A stretch of DNA of 64,000 nt from Sphingobacteriales bacterium 50-39 (GCA_001898505.1 MKTZ01000025.1:310001-374000); one strand, 5' to 3'. Shown: positions 51,401 to 61,311, counted from the stretch's first letter. A program made the numbers and translations. The notes: generated by a model from the sequence alone, not told the origin.

Positions 51401-51829
51401 CAGCTGCTGGCGGGTAATGATCTCCTGGCTGCCGGTACGGCCGCTGTTGAATATCTTATTTTGCCTGGTAGCTGCAACAGTGACCTCTTTCAATTCCTTT
51501 GAATCCGGGCTCATGTTGAAGTCGGCCGTAAAGTCCTGGCCTACGACCAGGTTGATGCCTTCCTGTTTTTCTTCTTTAAAGCCTACATAAGTTATAGTGA
51601 GGACATATGGACCGCCGATACGTACGTTGGGTAAGTTGAAACGTCCGTCCTTACGGGTGGTAGTGGTATAGCGGGTTCCGGTGGGAGTGTGAAGCGCTAC
51701 AACCGTTGCGCCAGCCAGGGGACCTTGAGAACTGGTGACCGTCCCCAGGATCTGGGAAGTGGTCTCCTGCCCAAATGTAAAAAATACACAAAGAACTGTG
51801 AATGCTGATAGTAGCAGTCGTTTTATCAT
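48482..51829 (-). CDS. Oar-like TonB-dependent receptor
   Basis: 1115 residues with a signal peptide (1-21, ...FFTFGQETT). Carboxypeptidase-regulatory-like beta-sandwich (25-110: LGTVTSSQGPLAGATVVAL, GRFNLPNVRIGGPYVLTI), plug domain (about 130-260: SGRTGSQEIITRQQLERLP, GMNNITVDGADFNNSFG, VRQGGFTGAGINSVTRSGTN) and a long barrel ending in W-Q-M-Q-F-G-I-R-Y-L-F-N. This is the plan of Oar-type receptors of Bacteroidota, some of which move proteins or large ligands. It is followed by a small lipoprotein gene. Confidence 0.93.
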   Translation of the reverse strand: MIKRLLLSAFTVLCVFFTFGQETTSQILGTVTSSQGPLAGATVVALHTPTGTRYTTTTRKDGRFNLPNVRIGGPYVLTITYVGFKEEKQEGINLVVGQDFTADFNMSPDSKELKEVTVAATRQNKIFNSGRTGSQEIITRQQLERLPTIQRSVQDFAKLEPSSNGLSFSGSNPGMNNITVDGADFNNSFGLSSTLGGQANAQPIALDAIDQIQVNVAPYDVRQGGFTGAGINSVTRSGTNQIRATVYDYIKTPGTIGYNVENTKVLRTPFTYNVLGGSIGGAIIPSKLFYFINAEQNIQSAPATNIIPSDANHSPSAGSVSNANADVLASIASYLKTTYNYDPGSYTGFSFKTNSYKVNARLDFNINNYNTLTLKYNYLKSYADQFASTSRPGSGQVTGGQPGTFSLPFFGSGYRINNNLNIYILELNTRLGNKASNKLQVGYTRERDFRSPQSSSKSFPLVDIMSNNNIYTTFGYEMYTYNNTLNMDSYQLTDIFSFYKGAHEITIGTQNSYKKYQNAFAPGFNGVYQFNSLADFENGAPAASYYQQYSTLKGGAFPWAYAGATNLSLFAQDKWRVTPTFTLSYGVRFDYTTYQNKFTRNDSFAALKFQNSAQYDVGSAPNGFLVISPRVGFNWDITGDRTWQLRGGAGIFEGAPPFVWIENQAANNGVQWGSFTKNNSVVFNPDPNATLTGILGATPQTNTPTAYSVNIINKKFKYPTKLRTSVGLDKKLGDWVFTGEFTYNKDINAPYMSNVNLNESNAITLSNGPDNRLRYINPAVTNSNKYYGGTGGATLTNPNIGNAILLSNTGKGYAYTATARVQKNWRNLYASVAYTYSETKTAMENGSTASSLWAARPVSNTDPNAPTLARPSWYQPHRIIATAGYHVEYAKHFATSVSAIYEITTWGATSYVYNGDVNGDGNSGNDLIYIPRNASEISLVPVNGGPSNINNGTLDHTDTRTAAQIWTQLNNFINQDHYMAKHRGQYAQANSVMYPWYKHLDLNVTEDIYFYTKNRKGSDKHTLRLSLDILNFGNLVNKYWGLVKTPTAGSNFLKFEGMSSDGKTPQFSFPYLDAANQIPVVNSFAPSTSLTSFANGQTFTASRWQMQFGIRYLFN

Positions 51830-52194
51830 AATGAGTCGTTTTTATTATTTTTTCAGCCCGCAAAGAAATGACCTTGTTCTTGTATCATAGTTACGGATCG
51901 CGTTAACAAATTATTAACGCTTGATAGGCTGCAATCAGAAGGTTTTTCCAGGAAAGAAGGACTGTCAGGAGGTTTGGACAGCCAGTGTTAAAGAAAGGCA
52001 AAACTATAAAAAGGCTGCACTAAACATTAAATTAATATTCACAATTTTTTAAGGAATTGGGATAGTCGGTGAACATCAGGAGTTTATCCATGTCCAGGCA
52101 TCCTTTTCAACCAAACAGTCGTTTTATTGTTACCTTTACATGTGGCCTGTGGCTGATCAGGGACCGGCCCGTTTTAATATTAAATTATTTTTAC
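51830..52194. other. Divergent region between the Oar-like receptor and ribBA
   Basis: 365 bases. It contains an inverted repeat GCGTTAA-N7-TTAACGC at 51900-51920, otherwise AT-rich. I looked for an FMN (RFN) riboswitch before ribBA and found none of its conserved segments. A longer reading frame joining ribBA at 52069 is not supported. Confidence 0.55.
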
Positions 52195-53394
52195 ATGTTG
52201 GCAAGTATCGAGAGCGCCATTGAGGAGATCAAGCGGGGCAAGCTGGTGATAGTGGTAGATGACGAGGACAGGGAGAATGAGGGTGACTTTATCACTGCTG
52301 CAAGGAATGTCACCCCAGAGGTGATCAATTTCATGAGCAAGCACGGGCGGGGGCTGATCTGTGCGCCCCTGGAAGAGGGCCGTTGTGACGAGCTGGGTTT
52401 GGGCCTCATGGTAAACAATAATACGGCGCTGCATGAAACCCCTTTTACCGTCTCGGTGGATCTGTTAGGGCATGGCTGTACCACGGGGATCTCCGCCAGT
52501 GACAGGGCCAAGACCGTACAAGCGCTTATCGACCCGGCCACCCGGCCTGAGGACCTGGGCAGACCCGGTCATATTTTCCCTTTACGGGCCAAGAAGGGCG
52601 GGGTATTACGCAGAGCCGGTCATACGGAAGCTACTATCGACCTGGCAAGACTGGCCGGATTCGAGGCGGCCGGGGTACTGGTAGAGATCATGAATGAGGA
52701 CGGGACTATGGCCCGCCTGCCCCAACTGCTGGCTATCGCCGCGAAATTTGACCTTAAGGTTGTGACCATCAAGGATCTGATAGAATATCGTTTAAAGATA
52801 GACTCACTCATCGAGGAGATCGTACGCGTGGATATGCCTACCAAATATGGACATTTCAAGCTGATCGCCTTCCGGGAAAAGAATACCAGTAACGAGCACC
52901 TGGCCCTGGTAAAAGGGGAGTGGGTAAAGGACGAACCATTGCTGGTGCGGGTCCATAGCTCCTGTTTTACGGGAGATATCCTGGGGTCGATGCGTTGCGA
53001 CTGTGGTGAACAGCTGCATGAAGCGATGCAGATGGTCGAGCGGGAAGGCAAGGGCGCCATATTATATATGAACCAGGAAGGCCGGGGCATCGGCCTGGTG
53101 AATAAGCTTAAGGCTTATAAGCTCCAGGAAGAAGGCATGGACACGGTAGAGGCCAATCTGCACCTGGGCTTCCCGATGGACAAACGCGACTATGGCGTTG
53201 GCGCCCAGATCCTGCGATATCTGGGGATCAGTAAATTACGTCTTATCAGCAATAATCCAAGAAAAAGGGCAGGACTGCTCGGATATGGTCTTGAGATCGT
53301 GGACACGGTGCCCATCGAGATACATCCCAACCCACACAACGAAAAATATTTGCAGACCAAGCGGGACAAGCTGGGGCATCAGATACTGAAATAA
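52195..53394 (+). CDS. ribBA: Bifunctional DHBP synthase/GTP cyclohydrolase II
   Basis: 399 residues from ATG 52195 ([16 protein letters not shown]). The N-terminal RibB domain has [14 protein letters not shown] (Glu metal ligands), [13 protein letters not shown] and [16 protein letters not shown]. The C-terminal RibA domain (about from 205) has zinc ligands in [20 protein letters not shown] and [14 protein letters not shown], then [16 protein letters not shown]. It makes the two precursors that start riboflavin synthesis. It stands alone here, convergent with tamB. Confidence 0.97.
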   Translation: MLASIESAIEEIKRGKLVIVVDDEDRENEGDFITAARNVTPEVINFMSKHGRGLICAPLEEGRCDELGLGLMVNNNTALHETPFTVSVDLLGHGCTTGISASDRAKTVQALIDPATRPEDLGRPGHIFPLRAKKGGVLRRAGHTEATIDLARLAGFEAAGVLVEIMNEDGTMARLPQLLAIAAKFDLKVVTIKDLIEYRLKIDSLIEEIVRVDMPTKYGHFKLIAFREKNTSNEHLALVKGEWVKDEPLLVRVHSSCFTGDILGSMRCDCGEQLHEAMQMVEREGKGAILYMNQEGRGIGLVNKLKAYKLQEEGMDTVEANLHLGFPMDKRDYGVGAQILRYLGISKLRLISNNPRKRAGLLGYGLEIVDTVPIEIHPNPHNEKYLQTKRDKLGHQILK

Positions 53395-53407
53395 AGGGCT
53401 GAAAGGA

Positions 53408-56400
53408 TCAGTTACTTCCATTGGGAGTGTCCTTGGCGGTAGTGTTGTTATCCCCTGCAGCGTCGGAGGGCTTTTTATCATCTTTTTTAGGGTGTGTCTT
53501 ATTCTTTTTCCTTTTTAAAAGTTCGTCGATGCGGTCAAAGTCGCGGCGGTAGGAGATACTGGCGCCGGAGCTGTTTTGCGTATGATTGCCCGACAGATAA
53601 TTATAGGAGTCGCGGTAGAAGAAGGAAAGGACCACCCTGCCATCGGTGGTGATCTTGTATTCAGCGGTGATATCGGGTAGGAACTGGAAGGAGGCGGCCT
53701 GTACCTGCTGAGCGCCCATGCCGATGTCGAAGGCGCTGCCAACAGTGAGGGTGAGCTTTTCCTGCATAAAGCTCTTGGCAACGGAAAGATTGAGGTTCGT
53801 ACGGTCGGGTGTCAGTCTGTTTTGAGCCGAAGGATCCAAATTGTCGATGGTGGCGGTACCGTTATAGAAGCTGGTATTGAAGTTGACACGAAGACTGTTG
53901 TCCTTGAAGACCCTTCTCAGGAGATTGAGCCCCCAGCGACTGAAATAGTTGCTGAGCACCCCCGAGATGCTGTTGTACACGACGCCTGTCAGAGCGCCTC
54001 CTGCATCAAAGGCGTTGGTGCTGCTGGAAAGGGGAACAAAAGTATTCAATACCACGAGGGTGGAAACCTGTTTGTTGAGCTCATTGGCGTCACTCTGAAT
54101 TTTTTGCAGGAGACTCAGTGCATCGGGATCGTTCTTCAAAGGGCTGTTGGGTGGGAGGTCGATCTGGAAAGCGATCTTAGGTGAAGCAAGGTGTCCGGTA
54201 AGGTCTGCTGTGACAACGATGTCTCCCCTGTACTGGAGTACATTCTGGCTTTTGACGACAAATCCGCTGGACCCCGTGAGACCCAGGTCGCTGAATCGCA
54301 CATTCTCCGCCTTGTATTCAGCTGTGATCCCGATAATGGCGTCATACGGGTTGCCGTTCCACTGAATATAGTTCCCAACCCCCTCTTTCAGAAGAAAGGG
54401 TTTATGTATAAAGCTCTGGAACGTGAAATTATAGTTCCCCTTATCTATATCGTATCTCCCATTCATCTTCAGATCGTCGTTGGTACCCACCGTCATCACC
54501 AGCGAACCATGACCATTGGTCCTGATCTGATCCCCGGAGAGAGGGTCCATGATCACCGTCACATTCGCAAAGTTGTTGGCATACATATCCAGGGTCACCA
54601 GGAGATTGGAAGCTTTTTTGTCCTGAGTCTGCGTCTTCATTTCCTTACCATACACTTTCCATTGTATAAAGTCCGCCTCGCCGCGCTCTCTGGTGATGCT
54701 GGGAGGGAGGAAGATATTGGAGCTGTCCGTAGGTTCGCCTTTGATGTACATCCGCATGTCCTCTTCCGGGCCTGTAAGGGTTACCCGGGCCTTGCCGATG
54801 ACGGACCCATAGAACTGGCCATTGTCGGTGGCTTTGGTGTCCAGCAGCAGCAGGCGATTGGTATTCATTTCGAAGTCAAAGCCCAGGTCATCGAATGAAT
54901 GATGGAAGAGCCGTCCTCTTGTCAGGCTGGCCGTATGCCCCATTTTGTCCTTTAGCTGGAAGCTGCCAAAGTCGATGGTGTCCTGTTTAAAGAGGATGGT
55001 AGCGGCAGGTATTTTATAAGTACATTGTGTATAAACTACTTTCAAAGATGCATCTTTCAATTGCACCGTACCCAGGTACTGCAGCTGATTGCCGGGACCA
55101 ACGATATGCAATTTACCGGTGGCATTGCCGGAAAGATTGGTAAAGACCCCCCCTAAATACTTTTCCAGGAGTTCGATCCTGGTATCGCTGACATCCGCCA
55201 TGAGGTCGATGGGAGGACCTTGTATGCTGTCTTTTGTATGGATCAATCCTTTCAGATCAAAATGATAGTTTTTATTATCGGAATGGACGACAGCATTCAG
55301 CAACCCGGCAGTGCTTTGATAGTCGGCGCCTAGTTGGAGGGCGCCGATAGAATCGTTGTCCAAACGGAATTGATCCGCGTTGCCCTTGAACCGGGCCGTC
55401 ATCCGGCCAAAGGGGTCGGTCATATCCACGCTGCCCGAAAGGAGGCCTTCCAGCCTATCCGATTTTACAAAATAAGGCGTGAAGTCACCGATGTTGATCT
55501 TTTTAAGATCGATGTGCATATCATTCCAGCTGCCCTCTCCGGAAGGGTGGGTCGTCACCTGTATCTGCTGATCGCCATTGTGGAGCGTCAATCCTTCTGC
55601 AGAGACGATATTGTTGGTGAACGACAGCTCGCCGTTCTTATCGATGGCCCATGTCTTGCTGTTGATATCGAAGGTGGATGGATCAAATGTTACGCGCACG
55701 CCTGAAGGGAGGGTCTGGACCTTCGCTGAAAGATTAGCGGAGGTGAGGGTTTGGTTGGCGCTGGTGGTCAGCTGCACGCTGGACAGGTCATTGGAGGATC
55801 GCAGGTGAAGATGGGTACCAGGGAAATGCAGGCTGTCGTTGAGGTGGACATCGCCGATGGTCGTTTCCATGGACAGGCTGTCCAGGTTGCCTCTGCCCTT
55901 GAGCGTGAGGTTATCGAAGCTGATATTCTTGTAGGCAAAATTCGGAAGGTCCACATTCAGGTCGAGCAGGTTGTCACGGGTATCGATACGTCCGCTGACG
56001 CTGGTATTATTGAAACCTTTCAGCTCTTTGTTGAATAGGTCTATGTATTCGTCCACTTTTTTCGTGGTGATGACAAAGCTGAAATTTTGATTGCCGGGGA
56101 TCGTCTTTGCCGGCTTGACATAGCTGGGGTAATATTTATTCAGGAAGGTCTGGAAGCTGGCGGGCAGGTCCTTGATCGAGAACTCTCCCACGACGGCCCC
56201 ATCGAATTCGTTGCTGACGATCGTAATGGTCTTGTTGTTGTCCACGATGCTGGACTCCAGCGTCAGGCTGTCGAAAGAGACCCGTTGCCCGTTCTTGAAA
56301 ACAGATGCATCATAAATGCTGGCATGACCCAGAAAGTTGTCGACATCATTCCCTGTGAAATTGCAACGGAACTTGCCGTTGAACTCCACCTGCTGCTGGA

Positions 56401-58222
56401 CAAAATGCAATTTGGTAAGATCGGCCTTTGCCACCTGCGCCTCGAAGTCGAATTTGGGCGCCTCCTGGCTGAAGTCGATCAATCCATTCAGGCGTGCATC
56501 CAGAGAGGGGTCACCCGAGACGAGCTCCCCATTGAATTTTCTTTTGGCCACCGCCCCATTGACGAGGATATGCTGGTAGGTATAGTTGTTAAATTCAAGG
56601 CTGTTGATGGTCCCATCGAGGGAGGCGTTCAACGTGCCTGCTTTCAGGCCCGCACCGATGATCTTGCCCTGGAAGGCGATCCTGCCCATATTGTCGTTGT
56701 CCAAAAACGGACCCAGCTGAAAATTATTGGTGTTGATCGTACCGGAATATACCGAGGGGCCATATTCCAGCAGTTTCATATTTACATTGGTGTTGACCGC
56801 GCCCAGGTTGGTCTCGATGGTGCCATTGGTAACGAAATCCCGTACATAGCCCGTGAAGCTGCCCTTAAACCGGAGCCATTCTATACGGTCGATACGGGGC
56901 TGTTCGATGGTCTTGATAGAGGGGGCCAGCAAGGCCATGTCCTCATAGGTGGAGTTGAACTCCGTGGATTGGAAGTCGAGAAAAGTCCTGTCTATGTCCG
57001 GCAATCCTTTTATATGGAAATTCCCTTTTAACGAAGTGTTCTTGCCGGCCTCGATGGTGGCATTTTTTCCTTCCAGATCAGAGATAGTGCCCTTCACGAT
57101 GCCTGAAATACGGATATGTTTTTCCCAGTCCTTTAGCTCCGGGGCAAAGTAAGCAATGTCGTCCGTGTCCACGTCCGAATCAGCGAAGTCGGCCTCCATC
57201 CGGATACGGGTCTCGAAGTCTGACATGTCGTCAAGGGTCCTGAAACGCATGGCAAAGAAGTTCCGGAGATGGCTTTTGTTCGTCTGAAGGTCCATGCGAT
57301 GGAACTCCATGGCTTCCGGGAACCATTTTATCCGGGCATTGAGTTTTTTTACTTCCAGACCGCTGCGCTCTTTTGTGCTAAGCTGCATTTGCGCTGTAAT
57401 GGTATCCTTATGAAGCTTGAGGTTGGTGAAGTGGGTGTTGACCGCATAGAAATAGATATGGTTGCCGTCGAAATGCTTGTTGGCAACGGTGTCGGCGGGC
57501 TTTTCATTGCGAAAGGAGCCATTGATGATCGTCACCTTGCCGGCGGTGAGGTCCCATCCATCCGGATTGAGCCGGAGATGGTGCGGGTCAATGATAAAGG
57601 TCGTATCGGGCTGGATGGTCCTGTTGCCTTTGTAATTGGTAAGAGTGAAGTCGGGCTGGGTGAATTCCAATGCGTTGATACGCGCTTTTTTTTGTGTAAA
57701 GCTCAGCGTATCTGCATTCAGATACAGGGATCCCAGCCGGAGGTCCATGTTCTCACCCCTCCATTCATCTCTTTTTTCAAAATGGACACGGGTGAGATCG
57801 AGCCTTTTCAGATCGAGCTCGACGGGTTGGGTACTGTCCTTTTCGACTGTCCTGGGTTTGGAGGGGGAGGAGAAATAGTCGACGAGGAACTGGTAGTTCC
57901 AGACGGAATCCGTACGATGCAGCCGGATGGTGGCGTCTTCCAGTCCAATGTATTGCAGCTCTGTCCTGTCCTTGAAGAACCACCAGTCCGTGATGTTGAC
58001 CTTTATAGCGCCGGCAAAGAGGATGGTGTCCCGTTGCTGGTCCTCTACGAGCACGCTATCCAGCACCATTTTGTTAAAAAGGGAGAAGTCTACGCGTTTG
58101 ACCCTTATGGTGGTATGCAGCTGGCGGGAGATACGATTGGTGACTTTTGAAACGAGCCAGGTCTGAACAGGGGGCAACTGGATGAGCAACCAAAGTGTCA
58201 CCAGAAGTAGTAATAAAATCAA
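53408..58222 (-). CDS. TamB-like translocation/assembly protein (DUF490)
   Basis: 1604 residues. One N-terminal membrane anchor (LLLLLVTLWLLIQLPPVQTWL) is followed by VTNRISRQLHTTIRVKRVDF, a long beta-rich AsmA/TamB-type rod, and a C-terminal TamB domain (about 1150-1500) with DIVVTADLTGHLASPKIAFQ, NSPLKNDPDALSLLQKIQSD and LRRVFKDNSLRVNFN. A charged tail (KRKKNKTHPKKDDKKP) ends it. Such proteins bridge inner and outer membrane and carry lipids or help barrel assembly. No ATG exists for the anchor: the TTG at 58222 is the best start, and AGAAAGATTTGG upstream encodes residues like those of relatives but offers only CTG or ATT. Confidence 0.9.
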   Translation of the reverse strand: MILLLLLVTLWLLIQLPPVQTWLVSKVTNRISRQLHTTIRVKRVDFSLFNKMVLDSVLVEDQQRDTILFAGAIKVNITDWWFFKDRTELQYIGLEDATIRLHRTDSVWNYQFLVDYFSSPSKPRTVEKDSTQPVELDLKRLDLTRVHFEKRDEWRGENMDLRLGSLYLNADTLSFTQKKARINALEFTQPDFTLTNYKGNRTIQPDTTFIIDPHHLRLNPDGWDLTAGKVTIINGSFRNEKPADTVANKHFDGNHIYFYAVNTHFTNLKLHKDTITAQMQLSTKERSGLEVKKLNARIKWFPEAMEFHRMDLQTNKSHLRNFFAMRFRTLDDMSDFETRIRMEADFADSDVDTDDIAYFAPELKDWEKHIRISGIVKGTISDLEGKNATIEAGKNTSLKGNFHIKGLPDIDRTFLDFQSTEFNSTYEDMALLAPSIKTIEQPRIDRIEWLRFKGSFTGYVRDFVTNGTIETNLGAVNTNVNMKLLEYGPSVYSGTINTNNFQLGPFLDNDNMGRIAFQGKIIGAGLKAGTLNASLDGTINSLEFNNYTYQHILVNGAVAKRKFNGELVSGDPSLDARLNGLIDFSQEAPKFDFEAQVAKADLTKLHFVQQQVEFNGKFRCNFTGNDVDNFLGHASIYDASVFKNGQRVSFDSLTLESSIVDNNKTITIVSNEFDGAVVGEFSIKDLPASFQTFLNKYYPSYVKPAKTIPGNQNFSFVITTKKVDEYIDLFNKELKGFNNTSVSGRIDTRDNLLDLNVDLPNFAYKNISFDNLTLKGRGNLDSLSMETTIGDVHLNDSLHFPGTHLHLRSSNDLSSVQLTTSANQTLTSANLSAKVQTLPSGVRVTFDPSTFDINSKTWAIDKNGELSFTNNIVSAEGLTLHNGDQQIQVTTHPSGEGSWNDMHIDLKKINIGDFTPYFVKSDRLEGLLSGSVDMTDPFGRMTARFKGNADQFRLDNDSIGALQLGADYQSTAGLLNAVVHSDNKNYHFDLKGLIHTKDSIQGPPIDLMADVSDTRIELLEKYLGGVFTNLSGNATGKLHIVGPGNQLQYLGTVQLKDASLKVVYTQCTYKIPAATILFKQDTIDFGSFQLKDKMGHTASLTRGRLFHHSFDDLGFDFEMNTNRLLLLDTKATDNGQFYGSVIGKARVTLTGPEEDMRMYIKGEPTDSSNIFLPPSITRERGEADFIQWKVYGKEMKTQTQDKKASNLLVTLDMYANNFANVTVIMDPLSGDQIRTNGHGSLVMTVGTNDDLKMNGRYDIDKGNYNFTFQSFIHKPFLLKEGVGNYIQWNGNPYDAIIGITAEYKAENVRFSDLGLTGSSGFVVKSQNVLQYRGDIVVTADLTGHLASPKIAFQIDLPPNSPLKNDPDALSLLQKIQSDANELNKQVSTLVVLNTFVPLSSSTNAFDAGGALTGVVYNSISGVLSNYFSRWGLNLLRRVFKDNSLRVNFNTSFYNGTATIDNLDPSAQNRLTPDRTNLNLSVAKSFMQEKLTLTVGSAFDIGMGAQQVQAASFQFLPDITAEYKITTDGRVVLSFFYRDSYNYLSGNHTQNSSGASISYRRDFDRIDELLKRKKNKTHPKKDDKKPSDAAGDNNTTAKDTPNGSN

Positions 58223-58507
58223 TAATGTATTACGGAGTATTTTCCAAATCTTTCTCAGGGGATGACTGTTTCAAGTTGTAAAAGTACACAATACCCAGGG
58301 ATGTGCAAATTCAATACCAATAAACCCTGAAATCCAGGGATGAACGGGGTATCCGGCCGCTGTGTATCAATTTTACCAATTTATTTACAGGGGTATGCAT
58401 AGCTAAAAATTAGGTATACAGACAGGTTGAGATGGTCAAAAATTAAAGTAGTTTAATGGGAAGAAAGATGATTTTTTTTATACGATGGAAGGGAGGAAAT
58501 TTGGAGT

Positions 58508-59051
58508 ATGGAAACTGAAACCAAAGAACCTGCATCCTACGATCACGAAGACAAAAAAGAGGAGTCTTTTGTCCGTGAGCCCATAGAGCCATATGGTCGT
58601 AAAAAGCTTTCTATTACCGAATACCTGGAATGGGAGGCTGATGCAGCGTTTGGAGGGTGGCGGCTGCCAGGTCTTCGCTACCGACCTGCGTCTTCATATT
58701 CCAAAGAATACGCTGTTCACGTATCCGGATATTTCCGTCGTTTGCGGTGAGCCCGAAACATTGGGCAATGACGATTGGAACCTAATGAACCCGTGCGTGA
58801 TCGTCGAAGTGTTATCTCCTTCTACCCGCGTCTATGACGAAGGGATAAAATTTGGATTGTACAAGGACATACCCTCCCTTAAAGAGTATGTGCTGATAGA
58901 CGCTGAAAAGATCAGGGTAGAAGCATGGTACCTGCTTGAGGGGCAATGGGAGCAAAAGGTGTTTGAAGACCCGGATGGGTCGTTGCATTTGCGCAGTCTG
59001 GGGCTGTCCATTCCTTTGCTGGAAATTTATGCAGGCTCGAAACGCTTGTAG
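58508..59051 (+). pseudogene. Decayed Uma2-family (DUF820) nuclease-like gene
   Basis: Two frames carry parts of one protein. Frame 2 (from 58508) encodes the N-terminus, with [14 protein letters not shown]. Frame 3 continues with [50 protein letters not shown] and [18 protein letters not shown] to 59051. These match the second half of Uma2 proteins, including the catalytic Asp and E-V-L of the PD-(D/E)XK fold. The middle (K-x-E-Y-x-x-G and the H-N helix, roughly 45-50 codons) is missing at about 58640, so a deletion not divisible by three caused a frame change. A short active protein is unlikely. Confidence 0.8.
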
Positions 59052-59059
59052 CGCTGGTA

Positions 59060-59605
59060 TTAGCGGCCATGCTGCTCTTTCATCTTCTGATTGAATTGGT
59101 CCGAGCCTCCCTTGGGTATGGACAGGGACTGCCAGTCCTTGCCCCGGATCATTTTCCCGATGTATACGATCTGCCCTACGTGATGAGGATAGTGGGCCAG
59201 CTGCCGATTGATCGCATCGATGGCCAGCAGGGGCTCATGACGGATATAGATGGTGCGCAGCAGATCGTCTGCCGTCAGGCTGCGGAGGGTATCCAGGAAG
59301 CAGGCCCAGCCCTTTTCCCACTGCTGTATCAATTGCTCACGGCTGTAATGTTCCTGCAAGGTGAATTCAGTTTCGCGATTGCGGCCGGGTTTTTCTCCAT
59401 CCTCGGTGAGGAAGTTCGTCCACCTGCTGATCATATTACCGCTCATGTGTTTTATGATGACGGCGATACTGTTGGACTGATCGTTCGGTGTGTAATAAAA
59501 ATCCTTTTCTTCCAATTGACGGAACGTATAATCTCCCAGGAGCTTGTAGCTTGCAGCTCTTTTGATGGCGCTCTCGAGGTAGGCGCTGCCTAATGATATG
59601 CTCAT
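59060..59605 (-). CDS. DinB-like protein (DUF1572)
   Basis: 181 residues from ATG 59605; the longer ORF starts at a TTG overlapping the ggt stop. A four-helix bundle with the metal-site His residues expected of DinB-like proteins: SIAVIIKHMSGNMISRW, and INRQLAHYPHHVGQIVYIGK near the C-terminus. Members bind a divalent metal and several are thiol-dependent transferases; the substrate is unknown. It follows ggt by 17 bases, so a thiol or glutathione-like link is possible. Confidence 0.87.
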   Translation of the reverse strand: MSISLGSAYLESAIKRAASYKLLGDYTFRQLEEKDFYYTPNDQSNSIAVIIKHMSGNMISRWTNFLTEDGEKPGRNRETEFTLQEHYSREQLIQQWEKGWACFLDTLRSLTADDLLRTIYIRHEPLLAIDAINRQLAHYPHHVGQIVYIGKMIRGKDWQSLSIPKGGSDQFNQKMKEQHGR

Positions 59606-59622
59606 ACAAATGATTTTATTGA

Positions 59623-61311
59623 TCAATATCCTTCCACAGAATCGTCGCCCCGTCCATCGCCCACCGCCTCTATTTTCCCGCCCGACACTTTTATCACTTC
59701 CGTACGTCCGATGCCACCCCGTTGGGTTATCCTGTATCCCATTTTTTGCAAGGCTTCCCGTATTTCGATAGGAAAACCTGCCTCTACGAATATCTCATCC
59801 GGCAGCCATTGATGATGGAATTTTGGTTTGTTGACCGCATCTTCGGGCGTCATATTGAACTCCAGCATATCTATCAGTGTCTGGAATACGGAAGTTGTAA
59901 TGGTTGTACCGCCGGGAGTACCCGTGATAATAAAGACCTTACCCTTATCCAATACCAGGGTGGGGGTCATCGAGCTGAGCATGCGTTTGCCGGGGGCGAT
60001 GGCATTGGCTTCCGCGCCTACGGCGCCATACATATTTGGCACACCGGGCTTGATGCTGAAGTCATCCATCTCATTGTTGAGGAGAAAGCCAGCGCCAGCC
60101 ACTACCACTTTACAACCATAGCCTCCGTTGAGGGTAGTGGTGATGGACACGGCATTCCCTTCCCGATCGTATACATTCAGGTGGGTCGTCTCTTCACTGG
60201 CGGGGGAAAGGACGCCGGCCTGTATGTCCTTGCTGGTACCCGCCTTATCGGGCTGGATCAGCGCTATCCGCTGGCGGATATAGGATTCGCTGGTAAGCGT
60301 ATCCACCGGTACCGAATAATAGTCCCTGTCGCCAAGGTATTTGGCCCGATCGGCATAAGCAAGGCGTTCTACTTCCGTCATCAGGTGCACCGCCTGCACC
60401 GACAAGAAGCCATAGGATCTTAGGGGCTGTCCCTCCACCATTTTCATCATCTGTTGCAGAATGACGCCGCCACTGCTGGGAAGTGGCATGGTGACGATGT
60501 TGTATTTTTTGTAAGGGAATACGGTGGCTTCCCGTTCTTTGGCCTGGTATCCGCTGAGGTCGGCGGCCGTGATGATCCCCCGGCCCCGCTGCATTTCTTC
60601 CAGGATGAGCCTGGCGGTTTCGCCTTCGTAAAATCCGGCGGCTCCCTTGTCCCGGATGAGTTGCAGGGTCCTGGCAAGATCCTTTTGCACCAGCGTATCT
60701 CCGGCCCGCCATCCACCTTCCTTTACGAATACGGGAGTGACGGTATTATATTTTTTAAAGGCATTCTGTGAAGCATTCAGGCTGCGGGCTTCTGCCTCTG
60801 TGATCGCAAAGCCTTTCCCGGCCAGATCGATCGCCGGCTGGATCAGCGTGGAGATGGGCAGACGGGCATATTTGAGCTCGGAAAAAATGCCGGCAATGGT
60901 TCCGGGGATGCCGGATGCCAGGTGGCCATTCTGACTCAGGTCCGTGCGGGCGTTGCCGTTGGCATCCAGATACATGTCCCTGGTAGCAGCGCCGGGGGCT
61001 TTTTCCCGGAAATCCAACGCAATGTTCCGGCCCGTCGACAGGTGCGCCACCATAAAGCCGCCGCCTCCGATGTTACCTGCACCGGGATATACTACGGCGA
61101 GCGCCAGCTGGGTAGCGATGGCTGCGTCGAAGGCATTGCCTCCTTTCTGCAATATGGCTACTCCCGCCCCGCTGGCCAGTGGATGGGCGGAAACAACGGC
61201 CCCTTTTGTGACGACGGTCCTTTTTTTGATCTCATATGAATAGGGATTGCCTGTCTGTGCGAAAAGGGAACAGGTCACCAGCATAAAGAACCCGGCGATC
61301 AGGAGACGCAT
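59623..61311 (-). CDS. ggt: Gamma-glutamyltransferase (secreted)
   Basis: 562 residues with a signal peptide (1-18, ...TCSLFAQTG). The precursor is cleaved before the catalytic Thr in SEETTHLNVYDREG (near residue 374). Substrate motifs are GGGFMVAHL, ALDFREKAPGAA, ITTTLNGGYG and LSSMTPTLVLDKGKVFIITGTPGGTTI in the small subunit. It breaks gamma-glutamyl bonds (glutathione, gamma-glutamyl peptides) in the periplasm. First gene of a two-gene operon with the DinB-like gene. Confidence 0.95.
   Translation of the reverse strand: MRLLIAGFFMLVTCSLFAQTGNPYSYEIKKRTVVTKGAVVSAHPLASGAGVAILQKGGNAFDAAIATQLALAVVYPGAGNIGGGGFMVAHLSTGRNIALDFREKAPGAATRDMYLDANGNARTDLSQNGHLASGIPGTIAGIFSELKYARLPISTLIQPAIDLAGKGFAITEAEARSLNASQNAFKKYNTVTPVFVKEGGWRAGDTLVQKDLARTLQLIRDKGAAGFYEGETARLILEEMQRGRGIITAADLSGYQAKEREATVFPYKKYNIVTMPLPSSGGVILQQMMKMVEGQPLRSYGFLSVQAVHLMTEVERLAYADRAKYLGDRDYYSVPVDTLTSESYIRQRIALIQPDKAGTSKDIQAGVLSPASEETTHLNVYDREGNAVSITTTLNGGYGCKVVVAGAGFLLNNEMDDFSIKPGVPNMYGAVGAEANAIAPGKRMLSSMTPTLVLDKGKVFIITGTPGGTTITTSVFQTLIDMLEFNMTPEDAVNKPKFHHQWLPDEIFVEAGFPIEIREALQKMGYRITQRGGIGRTEVIKVSGGKIEAVGDGRGDDSVEGY

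Noticed and set aside
51830-52194. Possible FMN riboswitch ahead of ribBA
   Set aside because: None of the conserved RFN segments could be found in the leader on the plus strand.
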